Origin: Siphonodentalium dalli
Taxonomy: Eukaryota > Mollusca > Scaphopoda > Gadilida > Siphonodentaliidae
Direction: 5' to 3'
Assembly: GCA_032622095.1 (NCBI GenBank)
Contig: CP136069.1
Coordinates: 13,626,450-13,690,449 of the forward strand
Length of the DNA: 64,000 bases
The notes beneath the pieces were generated by a model. It saw only the letters and a list, made by a program, of their open reading frames with translations. It had not been told where the DNA came from and ran no database searches. Positions 1 through 10,114 of this stretch are shown here, piece by piece (the stretch's first letter is position 1; every line of letters starts with the position of its first letter). A program made the translations under genes and the position numbers.

Positions 1-228
1 GTTCATACCTGTAGTATCAGTTTCACTGGTCAGTGTCACGACTCTACTTCTAGGAAATTTGTGTCTAGATGGTTTAATTGGCGTATAGGTCTCTTGAGAA
101 CTGAACCAATCTCGAATTTTCTTCCTGCTGATAACGTGTGATTCTTCAGCTTTAACCGCCTGATATAGTTTTTCAACTCCTCCGAAACTACCTGGTTTAC
201 TCGGGTCATAATACAGAGAATGTAGATA
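1..228 (-). CDS. integrase, N-terminal fragment, Polinton/Maverick (F54H12.3-like) type; cut by window edge
   Basis: On the minus strand an open frame runs from about 228 off the left edge. It reads YYDPSKPGSFGGVEKLY, then an ISRKKIRDWF segment, then SQETYTPIKPSRHKFPRSRV. This order (a GSFGGV...LY motif, a basic helix, QETYT then a basic KP..R.KF.R.RV stretch) is the N-terminal region that precedes the DDE catalytic core in integrases of Polinton/Maverick elements and their relatives. The catalytic core itself would lie to the left of position 1 and is not visible. An in-frame stop sits at 229-231 and no ATG lies between it and the conserved YYDP, so this frame has no obvious start. Its 5' end overlaps the 3' end of the TBP-like ORF by about 22 nt in a +1 relation. 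It may be a decayed copy, spliced, or read by frameshift. The family assignment is by recognition of motifs, not by a search. Confidence 0.65.
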
Positions 229-742
229 TTAATCCATTACTGCAGATTTCGAGTTCCCGAATTTTTGGTAGCACCTCATGTACGATCTGTCGTTGATTCT
301 TTATACCCGTTAATAAAATAGATCCACTCAGGTGACAAGCGAAGTGGATACCCTCAGTGTAGAATGTCACAGCAGGAAAAATTTCTGGATAATAGTTACC
401 ACCAAGATATTCGACCAATAACCTTAATGATAATGCGCTGCATTTATGAACGGCTGACATGGTAATTATACGAACTCTGGACAGGCATACTGGGTATCCG
501 ATCTTTTGAATTATTCTGGCATACTTTCGCAGTCTTCGAATTCCATCTTCTGCGTGACTAGCGGCTCCGGTACACATAAGTTTACCCGTCTTATAGAGCC
601 AGCATGATCCGCCGATAGAACGGTTCCTCCAAATTAAGAAACCCCTCTTACATACGACGTTACGTAGTGCATTAGCCAAATATATCACATCCACAGGACA
701 TCCTACCTGACTGGAACATACTACATTAGTTACGCGTACCAT
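206..742 (-). CDS. TATA-box-binding-protein-like (TBP-fold) ORF, 178 aa, intronless
   Basis: A 178-residue minus-strand ORF with the two imperfect repeats of the TBP saddle. Repeat 1 (about residues 4-85) has VTNVVCSSQVGC, GKLMCTGA (53-60) and KYARIIQKIGYPV (73-85). Repeat 2 (about 90-170) has YYPEIFPAV (117-125), SGSILLTGIK (139-148) and a final EVLPKIREL helix. These match in order the GK-x-VCTGA, RKYARVVQKLGFP, PELFPG and G-x-V-x-LTGAK signatures of TBP. The length equals a bare TBP core, without the variable N-terminal domain. The ATG at 740-742 is the first after an in-frame stop at 767-769. At the four DNA-kinking aromatic positions, the second of each pair appears changed: Tyr50 in repeat 1 and His137 in repeat 2, while Phe122 is kept. 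Loss of these residues is known in TBP-related factors. The gene directly precedes an integrase fragment on the same strand, so it is probably carried by a mobile element. A host retrocopy is the alternative. Confidence 0.72.
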   Translation of the reverse strand: MVRVTNVVCSSQVGCPVDVIYLANALRNVVCKRGFLIWRNRSIGGSCWLYKTGKLMCTGAASHAEDGIRRLRKYARIIQKIGYPVCLSRVRIITMSAVHKCSALSLRLLVEYLGGNYYPEIFPAVTFYTEGIHFACHLSGSILLTGIKNQRQIVHEVLPKIRELEICSNGLISTFSVL

Positions 743-1066
743 AGTGACAACATTATGATATACACGTTACCTTTTATACCACGGAACTTCTTCTATTTAT
801 AGTAGGGGCCGGAAGTAGGTACCCCGCCGACGAACTCAATAGACTCGTCCATAATGTCGAGGCCTCGTGACCTATTGACAAATTAACGATATATGTGATT
901 ATTATCGTATAAATAATAATAATTTGACAGAAATATACAATCTCTGATCTAGGTACTTTCAGGCCGAGCCAATCCCACTTTTCTGAAGAACCGTCACTCT
1001 CCATAATAAAATATTATAACTTAGTGCATTCACAACCCTTATAACAATAGCCATCACGTGACGTTG
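743..1066. other. no gene seen
   Basis: This is the AT-rich 5' side of the TBP-like ORF. Short open frames here show no recognisable domain. It could hold the promoter, but no convincing core element stands out. Confidence 0.5.
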
Positions 1067-1244
1067 AAAATTTGAAATTTTTTTAAGTTTTTTGAAATTT
1101 GTGAAATTTTTGAAGTTTTTGAAGTTTTAAAAAAAAAATTGAAATTTTTTGAAATTTTTGAAGTTTTTGATGTTTTTGAAATTTTTTGAAATTTTTGAAA
1201 TTTTTGAAGTTTTTGAATTTTTTGAAGTTGTTGAAATTTTTTGG
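1067..1244. repeat. T-rich minisatellite, degenerate TTTTTGAAR unit
   Basis: Roughly twenty imperfect copies of a 9-10 base word (TTTTTGAAG / TTTTTGAAA) follow each other. On the minus strand they spell a meaningless K/F/Q/S-rich peptide. Polinton terminal repeats often contain such arrays, so it could belong to the element at the left edge, but the matching end is outside the window. Confidence 0.8.
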
Positions 1245-1639
1245 ACATGCCCAACCGGTATACAAATAGACCATGATGCAATGCGTGTGCGGAGAATATA
1301 GGTCAAACTGTATATACTGCCCCCAAAACAGGAGTACTGCAGAGAATGTAGGTCATGTACTTCGGATAGAGTTATCGTTCCTGATCTGGGGCCAAACGGG
1401 GGGCATATCATCACATCGTCTGTTTTACAAGTAAGTTTTTGAACAGTTTATCCTGGAATTGTGGGCCGAATTTGTAAAATATAGGTTTTAACCAATCGAT
1501 TGCCATGCAATTTTATGAATCGCTGACGGGGTTTGCGAATAATAACTGTTAGAATTGAGAAAGCATATTCAAAATATTGAACTATACATTGTAAAGTATT
1601 GTATCAAATTTATCTATGCGTTTGTTAAAGTGGTAACAG
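1245..1639. other. no gene seen
   Basis: Unique-looking AT-rich sequence between the minisatellite and the next dispersed repeat. No domain was recognised in any frame. Confidence 0.5.
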
Positions 1640-1875
1640 CAGGTATGTACGTTGACGGGCACGACACCTTATAGGGGCGTGATTCCTATTGATTCATTTA
1701 TTCAGGCGGTCCCTCCCACATTTGCCCCTATATATTATTATAGTTATCATATCACGTAAACTTCTCACAGCTTTTTTCTGATGGGCTTAATCGAGGCCCG
1801 TCCTTTTATAGCGTTTCTATCGTGCATTTTTGTCCCCAGACGTTTCCGTCGGAGGACTATAGAAATGACCCTCGT

Positions 1876-1930
1876 CCGTCCGTGCGTCCGAGCGTCCGTC
1901 CGTGCGTCCGTCGGTGCGTCCGTGCGTCCG
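1876..1930. repeat. (GTCC)n-like tetranucleotide run
   Basis: Repeats of GTCCGTCC/GTGCGTCC lie between a GGACTATAGAAATGACC flank and the first 191-bp unit. The same pairing of a GGAC/GTCC run with GGACTATAGAAA-type sequence recurs at 22.9 kb. Confidence 0.8.
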
Positions 1931-2475
1931 AGATTGGGTACCTTCATGGTGTAATCAACTCCTCCTACAGTTTTAAACGTAGAGATTTGAAACTCTGGGA
2001 TATTGTTCCTAACATGTTGGTGATATGCAACATCTATATAGCTAATAAAAAATATCTTATTTTCCATATTTTCGGGGGGTTTTTTACTTAGAAAATTTGG
2101 AACATTTTTGCCTTTTGGATGAGATTGGGTACCTTCATGGTGTAATCAACTCCTCCTACAGTTTTAAATGTAGAGATTTTAAACTCTGGGATATTGTTCC
2201 TAACATGTTGGTGATATGCAACATCTATATAGCTAATACAAAATATATTTTTTTCCATATTTTCGGGGGGTTTTTGACTTAGAAAATTTGGAACATTTTT
2301 GCCTTTTGGATGAGATTGGGTACCTTCAAGGTGTAATCAACTCCTCCTACAGTTTAAATGTAGAGATTTTAAACTCTGGGATATTGTTCCTAACATGTTG
2401 GTGATTTGCAACATCTATATAGCTAATAAAAAATATCATTTTTTCCATATTTTTGGGGGGTTTTCGACTGAATTT
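1930..2475 (+). repeat. 191-bp tandem repeat, three units
   Basis: Units begin with GAGATTGGGTACCTTCATGG at 1,930, 2,121 and 2,312, giving a period of 191 bp. The third is shorter. Each unit contains GTAATCAACTCCTCCTACAG, GATATTGTTCCTAACATG and a G-run (TTTTCGGGGGGTTTTT). Diverged units in reverse orientation occur at 21,770-22,320. Confidence 0.9.
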
Positions 2476-2690
2476 GTGCCCCTGTAAACATACAAATACA
2501 TGTCACCCCAAATTAACAAATCTATTTATATGTGTAATTTTTTCATGGCGAAATTATTGAATGGTTTTATATGGCGACTGCATTTCACAATGAGAGTATA
2601 GTATCGATGAATGGGTGACCTTATACACCTTATCAATTCACTCATTCCCACAGTCAAACGGGTGTACAGTAACCATATGTGTCACTGCAT

Positions 2691-3411
2691 CATCCTAAGA
2701 GAAGAATTGATTATGGAACCTTATAGCGGAAAAATTAATCACAAATCGCGCATTCTTTGAATAAATGTTAAGAATATGAAAATCGATTATGGAACGTTCT
2801 GGATCCGAGTCTAATGGAACATTAACTCTAAGCGTGTTTCCTCGGATTTCTCTGTTTTCAAAAACCAAATCCTAACTTCGCGGCCCTGTTCTATCGTCAA
2901 AGGTTTCATTTACCTGGTCCCTAACAATTAGTAGCCTTACTAGACATGTCCATTCATAGGGTTTTCATCACCAAGGGATTCAAAATTTGGAACCACGAAC
3001 TGTTTCAAAGTGTTTCGGAAATATTCAAAGCATGGAAGTTTCTCCTATTGGTAGTATTATTTCAATGGAAAAATTTATTGAATAATTTCGAATCTTCTCG
3101 AAATCAGCTTTCATTCCAACTGTGTTTCTTTCAAATATTCATAAAAACTTCATGGAACTTTAAATGTTAATACTATGGAATGTTTTTTTACTACAGACGT
3201 ATCACTAAATTATTCTTCAAAGATTAATTACAAAGAACTTCCTAGCTTCGTCAAAAATAGAACCCATTCAATATGCTCGGCGCACAATCGGAGTGTTACG
3301 ATCGATAATGGAGACATCTGCATATGTTGTCAGTTCATGTTAAATACTACAGCGCTACTTTGCTTTAGGAATCTTCTATCACTGTTTCTACAATGGTCTG
3401 GTTTATAGGTG
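2691..3411. other. no gene seen
   Basis: AT-rich sequence. The open frames of about 75 codons on the plus strand have no recognisable domain and are of the length expected by chance. Confidence 0.5.
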
Positions 3412-4140
3412 TGTGAAGTTAGTTAGGCGTTCGGTGTTCGACATTCGTTTGACATTCGCGTGAAGTTGGTTGGGCGTTCGGCGTTCGACATTCTTTTGAC
3501 ATTCAACTTAGAAAATTTCATTAAAAATCCAATTTCGGGTTTTGGCGGGAGAAGCGCTCCATTGGTTCAGTTCGTGCTCCCCCGCTCGAATTTCCTGAAG
3601 TTTCCTCGGTATTCCAATTTTCCAGACCCGATTTTTAATTTTTTGCGCGAAATGTGTTTTTTACCCAATACGTACTCCCCAACTCGAATTTGGTCCCAAT
3701 TTCTTCAGTTTCCCCATTTTCCAGACCCCCCTGCTTAGATGATTTTGTATAGGCCGCTATAGAGGGCACATATGCCATGCTTATTGACCGACCAACACCA
3801 AATTTGGTGAGGGGTTCCTCTCTAATAGTATTTTCGTGTGAAGTTTGTTAGGTGTTCGGCGTTAGACATTCTGTGGATATTCGAAAATTTCATCCCAAAA
3901 AATAATTTTCAGTTTTTCGAGTGAAAGGTCTTATTTTGACCCAATTCGAGTTCCGCCACACGAATCTGGTCAAAATACCATCGTTTTCCCCAATTTCCGG
4001 AACCCCGTTGGACTTTCGCTTCGATGATTTGTGTTCTAAAATATTATAGGGGGCTATAATTATACAAGCTGTCTATCGGCCGATTCGCTCGAAATTTGGT
4101 GTGGACATGTAACCCGACTAGGAGTCACCGTGACCAAATG
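3412..4140 (+). repeat. inverted flank of the ~650-bp satellite
   Basis: This segment carries the same words as the 4.44-6.95 kb array but in reverse complement: GTTAGGCGTTCGGCGTT, GTGAAAGGTCTTATTTTGAC, TCCGCCACACGAATCTGGTC and CCCCAATTTCCGGAACCCC. Together with the array it forms a large, imperfect foldback around 4.14-4.44 kb. Confidence 0.8.
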
Positions 4141-4439
4141 CATGGATCGCAGACTACAACCCATTTCTAAATATTAAGTAAAAGGGAATGTCAAACTAAC
4201 TACCTTTAGAATTGATTGAGAGAATTAATTCACGAATCGCAGAGTAAAAGGAATTAAAAATTATATTGTTTAATACATAAACTTTCTAAATAAACTATAT
4301 TAACAATTCAAGAATGATGTATCCACATCGTGTTCATCTTAGTGTTTATGAAGATTAGATTAAAGGCCCATTTAATTTTTGAGTCACCGATTATTTTTTT
4401 ATAGTGCCTTGATATACGGTTTCAATAATGATTATATAA
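4141..4439. other. centre of the foldback
   Basis: Spacer between the two opposite-facing repeat blocks, about 300 bp and AT-rich. At its right end a 29-bp word beginning ATGATTATATAATAACGTGG occurs twice, at about 4,428 and 4,480. No gene was seen. Confidence 0.6.
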
Positions 4440-6945
4440 TAACGTGGGATGCTGAGCTGTGTCCTTCATATTGACCATAATGATTATATAATAACGTGGG
4501 ATGCTGAGAATTGCTAGTGGGGAGGCACTCCCTCGCCAAATTTGGGGTCGGTTGGTCAATAAGCATGGCATGTGCCCTCTATAGCAGCCAATACAAAATC
4601 ATCTGAGGAAATTTAAGTCCAGCGGGGTTCCGGAAATTGGGGGAAACGATTAAATTTTGACCAGATCCGTGTGGCGGAGCACCAATTGGGTCAAAATAAG
4701 ACCTTTCACTCGCAAAACCAAAAATCGATTTTCAAGTCAAAATATTCGATTTTTCTTGAAAATTTTGAAATCGGTAACAGTCTGCGATCCGTGCATTTGG
4801 TTATGACCATTACTTGTGGGGAGGCACTCCCTCACCAAATTTGGGATCGGTCGGTCAATAAGCATGGCCTGCGCCCACTATAGCGGCCTATACAAAATCA
4901 TCTGATGGAAATTGTTTAATTTTGACCAGATTCGCGGGGTCCTGAAATTGGGGGAAACGATTAAATTTTGACCAGATTCGTGTGGCGGGTCAAAATAAGA
5001 TCTTTCACTCGTAAAACTGAATTTTTTTGCGTCGAACGCCTAACGAATGTTAAACTGCTAGTTTGACATTCGATTTTACTTAATATTTAGAAATGGGTTG
5101 GAGTCTGAGACCATTGCATTTGATCACTGTAATTGCTATTCGGGACACTTGTTGTCCGCACCAAATTTGGAGCCAATCGGCCCATAAACCCGGCTTGTAT
5201 ATACAGCCCTCCAGCGGGGATCCTGAAATTGGGGGAACATGGAATTTTGACCAGATTCGTGTAGCGGAGCACGAATTGGGTCAAAATAAGACCTTTCACT
5301 CGAAAAACGGAAAATAATTTTTTGGGTCGAAATTTTCAAACTCGAATATCAACTGAATGTCTAACGCCGAACGCCTATAACCAACATCACACGAAAATGT
5401 TTGATTTTTCTGGAAAATTGTGAAATCAGTAACAGTTTGAGATCCGTGCATTTGGTTATGACCATTACTATAGTGGGGAGGCACTCCCTCGCCAAATTTG
5501 GGGTCAGTCGGTCAATAAGCGTGTCCTGTGCCCTCTATAGCGGGCTATACAAAATCATCTGAGGGAAATTGTTGAAGTCCAGCGGGGTCCTGAAATTGGG
5601 TGAAACGATGGAATTTTGACCAGATTCGTGTGGCGGAGCACGAATTTTGTCTAGATAAAATCTGAAAATTTATTTTTGCGTCGAACGCCTAACGAATGTT
5701 AAACTTCTAGTTTGACATTCGATTTTACTTAATATTTAGCAATGGGTTGTAATCTGCGATCATTGCATTTGGTCACGGTAATTCCTATTCGGACACATGT
5801 CCACACCAAATTTGGAGCCAATCGGCCCATAAGCACGGCTTGTATATAGCGCCCTCCAGCGGGGGTCATGAAATTGGGGAAAACGATGGAATTTTGACCA
5901 GATTCGTGTGGCGGAGCACCAATTGGGCCAAAATAAGACCTTTCACTCGAAAAAATGAAAATTATTTTTTGGGACGAAATTTTCTAACTCGAATATCATC
6001 TGAATGTCTAACGCCGAACGCCTATAACCAACCTCACACGAAAATATTCGATTTTTCTTGAAAATTTTGAAATCGGTAACAGTCTGCGATCCGTGCATTT
6101 GGTTATAACCATTACTAGTGGGGAGGCACTCCCTCACCAAATTTGGGATCGGTCGGTCAATAAGCATGGCCTGCGCCCTCTATAGCGGCCTATACAAAAT
6201 CATCTGAGGGAATTTTAGTCCAGCGGGGTCCGGAAATTGGGTGAAATGATGGAATTTTGACGAGATATGTGTGGCGGAGCACGAATTGGGTAAAAAACTA
6301 GACCTCTCACCCGAAAAACTGAAAATTAATATTGCTTCGAACGCCTGTAACGAACGAACACCAAACGAATGTTAAACTGCTAGTTTGACATTCGATTTTA
6401 CTTAATATTTATAAATGGGTTTGTAATCTGCGACCATTGCATTTGGTCACGATAATTCCTATTCGGGACACATGTCCACACCAAATTTGGAGCCAATCGG
6501 CCCATAAGCACGGCTTGTATATAAATAAGACCTTTCACTCGAAAAACCAAAAATCGATTTTCAAGTCAAACTTTTCTAAGTCGAAATCAACTGAATGTCT
6601 AACGCCGAACGCCTAAGCAACTTCATACGAAAATATTTGATTTTGAAATCGGTAACAGTCTGCGATCCCTGCATTTGGTTATGACCATTACTAGTGGGGA
6701 GGCACCCCTCTCCAAATTTGGGGTCGGTCGGTCATTAAGCATGGCCTGTGCCCTCTATAGCGGCCTATACAAATTCATCTCAGGGAAAGTTTGACCAGAT
6801 TCGTGTGGCGGAGCACGGATTGGGTAAAAATAAGACCTTTCGCTCTAAAAACTAAAAAAATAAATTTGGGTCGAAATTGGGTCGAACGCCAAACGAACGC
6901 CAAACGAATGTTAAACTGCTAGTTTGACATTCGATGCTTTATACA
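4440..6945 (-). repeat. complex satellite, ~650-bp higher-order period
   Basis: Two alternating segment types make up each period. One has ACCATTACTAGTGGGGAGG (starts near 4,808, 5,461, 6,109, 6,684). The other has CCACACCAAATTTGGAGCC (near 5,155, 5,803, 6,476). Spacings are about 653, 648 and 575 bp. Common parts are the GGGTCAAAATAAGACCTTTC and GACCAGATTCGTGTGGCGG words and the CGAACGCCTAACGAATGTTA ends. Short ORFs inside differ between copies and are by-products of the repeat. Confidence 0.85.
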
Positions 6946-7670
6946 TGCTATAAAATGTTTTTCAAATATGTATTATATTGGCAAAGAAAGAAGAAAAAAA
7001 AAAGACCCTTTACAGGCATGATTTTGCCCGTGTCGGAGTTTACTCATGCCCTAATTAAGTTTTACTTGATCGATGTACGGTATGTTTGGAAAGATTTCTT
7101 TATTCGAGTTACTGGATAGGGATTTGGGGGTTTTAGTACCAAAAGACGTCAAGGATAGATTGTTCCATATAGACTGCTCAACATTAAAAAAAACAATCTC
7201 GAGCGTCTGCAGTGAAAGTTTTGGTTCATGAAACTTTAATTTACCCAGACATTCCGAATGCACTCGACTAAGATTGTCTTTTTTTCTCTCGAGAACTGAT
7301 ATCTGAATTTTCTCTAATCTCCTTGCACAGCATAAATAGGTATTGCCTATCACACACGTCTTCCATTGGTTAGTATAACTTCTAAATTGACCACTTTTAA
7401 CCAGTTAGTCTAGCCCTGATATGGAAAAGTTTAATTGTTATGGCCCAATGTGCGGTTTACTGACGCCAGCACCGTGGTTACTGTCCGCAGCGCGGATTAT
7501 AGGATGACCAGCGTGATTAAAGACAAATCATAAAGCCGACGGATAGTAATCATTATAAATTTATTAGCAGTGGTGGGGTTTATGCGGTATCGTTTTCTGT
7601 CTCTTCTGTATCTGGTTATCGAGCGAACGCAAATAATATGTAAACCAAGACAAACTATTGTGCTTCATTT
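6946..7670. other. unassigned stretch, one 100-codon minus-strand ORF
   Basis: The minus-strand ORF at 7,051-7,353 (100 aa, start MIGNTYLCC) has no domain I can name. It is charged and not obviously low complexity. It could be an eroded transposon fragment or chance. Nothing else was seen. Confidence 0.3.
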
Positions 7671-8105
7671 TTAGCTCACCTGAGACGAAGTCTCCGGTGG
7701 ATCTATAGTCATCACTCCTCGTACGTACGTCCATCCGTCCATCCGTCCGTCAACAATTCTTTAAACATCTTCTTCGGCCGATACATAAGACCGAATGGGT
7801 TCATATTTGGTGTGGATGTTCCCTTGGTAACTAGCATTAAGATTTGTTCAAATGAGGTCACTGGTTCAAATAGTTACGAAGACAGGGCCATAACTCTTTC
7901 CCTCCATAGTATTTCTTAAAACGACTTCTTCTCTTGTACCATCGGATCAAATGGGTTCATGTTTGGTATGCAGGGTTCTTGTGTGACTGGAGTTCAGATT
8001 TGTTCAAATGAGGTCACTGGGTCATATGTGGGAGAAGCCAGGGACATAACTCAACAAACAAAAACAAAAAAAATTCAGATTGAACTCCTTGCTTAGTTTG
8101 ACAAA
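7671..8105 (+). repeat. bivalve-type interspersed repeat (TTTAGCTCACCTG...CCGTCCGTC family)
   Basis: It opens with TTTTTAGCTCACCTGAGACG, passes through a GTACGTCCATCCGTCC run and CAACAATTCTTTAAACATC. It then has two diverged internal units with GATTTGTTCAAATGAGGTC (about 7,845 and 7,999) and closes with GAACTCCTTGCTTAGTTTG. This order recalls an interspersed repeat I know from bivalve genomes. It is a main reason for suggesting a bivalve. Confidence 0.6.
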
Positions 8106-8488
8106 ACATTTGTTTTTGTATTAATCATGTTATAAAATTTGAAAAAAACTAACACCATTATAACATCCGCAGATTTATGAAACTTTAATCAATAATGAAA
8201 TTACTGAAACTTTGCATCACCCCACCCCACGTGACCCAGATCCCCACCATGCCCCCAACCCACCCTGCCCCCAACCAACACCCCATATCATATCACAATA
8301 CCTCTGCTCACCAGAAGCAGAGAGTTATTTTCTACCAGAGGACTGGGTCAGGTATTAGCTACATAGAGACCGACACAGTCATTGTCATTAATTGAGATTA
8401 GAATAACAGATATCAGACAGTTTGAAAAACAACTACTCTTGCACTGCTGTCTGTTGTCATTATCAAATTAAAATAAAATTATGTTCTC
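8106..8488. other. no gene seen
   Basis: AT-rich unique sequence with a short C-rich stretch near 8,220-8,285. No coding or RNA feature was recognised. Confidence 0.5.
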
Positions 8489-8933
8489 AAGCCTGAATTT
8501 AGTGTGTCTGAATTTGCAGAATAAGGTCCACAGAGGGTGAATTTAGTTATGCTACCTCGTACAACAGGCTAGCATCACCAAATACACCCTCCAGGGACCT
8601 CACTATGCGTATGCCTCATCTTCTGGGAAGTATCTAGAGTATCAAATTGACATTTTGTAGTTATTTTTTCCCTTCTGTTGTTCTGTTCAGTTTCTATATC
8701 CCTTAATTTGGAAGATAAAATGCATAATCGAGCTGCTCAATGTGGGGTATATCACCAACTTCAACTGGATAACTTCAATCAATCCTAGGTTTCCCATGGC
8801 AGATGGGGCCTAATCAGAATACTCTCTTCAGAGGGCGAATTTGGTGATGCTAGCCCACCTTGCGCATAGCATCATTAAATTCACCTTTTGGGGACCTCAT
8901 TCTGCAAATGTCAGACGCACTAAATTCAGGCTT
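8489..8933. mobile_element. MITE, family B copy 1 (AAGCCTGAATTTAGTG termini)
   Basis: Inverted ends AAGCCTGAATTTAGTGTGTC and GACGCACTAAATTCAGGCTT enclose about 445 bp. Inside each end come TTTGCAGAATAAGGTCC and GAGGGTGAATTTAGTTATGC and their reverse complements. A shorter, better preserved copy is at 44,283-44,503. No transposase is present, so it is non-autonomous. Confidence 0.8.
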
Positions 8934-9535
8934 GGCTATTCCAGTATTATTTTCTTAACCACCACTTATCCAGGTGAAATCATATCCTGAGTTTTCAAGG
9001 AAAAATTGAAGGTTATATTGGATTGAATTTGTCTGTTTGTCTGTATGGAGGGTGCTTGGGTTCAGATTTGTTCAAATATGGTTATTTTTAGGAAAATTTT
9101 GAAGGAAATCAATTCAATTCGACTCTTAAATCTCCCCTTTGAATTTATTAGATGAATGGATCTCATGGATGGGGATTCACATTTGTTCAAATAGGGGAAG
9201 AGATAAGAGATTTAACTCTCCCCCACCCTCCCTACCTGTATCTATGCTGTTTGGTACAGGTATAATAATATTGATTTATAGGCTGCCTGGTGGGGCAATG
9301 TTTGAGGCAATGTGGAGGGTGTGTGGAGGGGTGGAGTTTTGACCCCCTACTTTTATCAAATTTTCAACAGTTGAAAATTTCATGCCTGATACAACATTAG
9401 TTGTAGATTAGATTTTCACACCAAAAATAGGTTAGAATTGTTCTCATAGTCTGATTTGATTTTCCAACCAGTATGTTCTTAATCCAACAGTTCATAATGT
9501 GCCTACCTCAGGTTAAACTGTTAGACCGAATTAGC
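8934..9535. other. no gene seen
   Basis: Includes two short GATTTGTTCAAAT words (about 9,065 and 9,180) that resemble the internal part of the 7.7-kb repeat, so part of it may be very old repeat. No gene was seen. Confidence 0.5.
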
Positions 9536-9712
9536 CACAAATTTTAACTTTATGGGGGCTGTCAGGTTGGTAATTTTCAATAGTATGAGAGCTTGGAGTA
9601 CCGGTACCAGTTGTAAAATTCAAATTTTAACTTTATGGGGGATGTCAGGTTGGTAATTTTCAAATGTTTGAGAGCTTGAAGTACCATTACTGGTTGTAAA
9701 ATTCAACCTAAG
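9536..9712 (+). repeat. ~86-bp tandem duplication
   Basis: Two adjacent copies share AATTTTAACTTTATGGGGG, TGTCAGGTTGGTAATTTTCA and GTTGTAAAATTCAA. Confidence 0.85.
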
Positions 9713-10114
9713 AGGGGCGTGCAAAAGGATTTGTGTGAACTTAGTACTGTGGTATGGTTGTCTTCTATAAAAACGGTAAGGCATTTTGTCAGTGGTGAGC
9801 AATTAGAAATTTCAAGGTGAACAGCCCTGCTCATCTGAGAACCTCCAGCTATGTCCATGTTTAGTACTACTTGTCTTAAGTGATTTTGTCAAGTACTGAC
9901 TGCTGTAGCCTTCAGAGTCCCAGTCTTCTAAGTCTTTAAAGTCTGGTGAGCGACCCACAGTCATTGACTGTCTTGTTTAATTTATTTGCTGCAGTGTCTT
10001 TTTGTCAGATACTGCCGAATGTAGAATATTCTCTAATTCCGTGGATACATAATTTAATTTTGTTTTGGTTTATTCGATATTGTCTACTGTAATATCCGCT
10101 AGCTCGCTGTTCAT
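9713..10114 (-). pseudogene. possible linker region of the non-LTR retroelement
   Basis: Reading the minus strand, 10,110 down to about 9,840 gives an interrupted frame with SELADITVDNIE and LENILHSAVSDKKTL. This resembles the helical linker between endonuclease and reverse transcriptase in non-LTR elements. If correct, the TIR element at 10,115-11,079 was inserted between this and the endonuclease part. The similarity is weak and stops occur. Confidence 0.25.

Larger units (their letters stand above)
1640..2690 (+). repeat. dispersed repeat family A, copy 1 (with internal tandem array)
   Basis: The outer parts of this segment (about 1,640-1,830 and 2,470-2,690) match, in reverse complement, the two parts of 15,180-15,710. 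Shared landmarks are the GGGCACGA...CCTTATAGG stretch, TATAGCGTTTCTATCGTGCA, and TTATTGAATGGTTT next to ATTTCACAA. This copy also holds a GTCC-type run and three 191-bp units between the flanks, which the other copy lacks. Confidence 0.7.

Noticed and set aside
206-742. Host TBP gene proper
   Set aside because: Too divergent, lacks an N-terminal domain and introns, and sits against an integrase; a TBP-related or element-borne copy fits better.
1054-1281. K/F/Q/S-rich minus-strand ORFs
   Set aside because: Simple translation of the TTTTTGAAR minisatellite in several overlapping frames.
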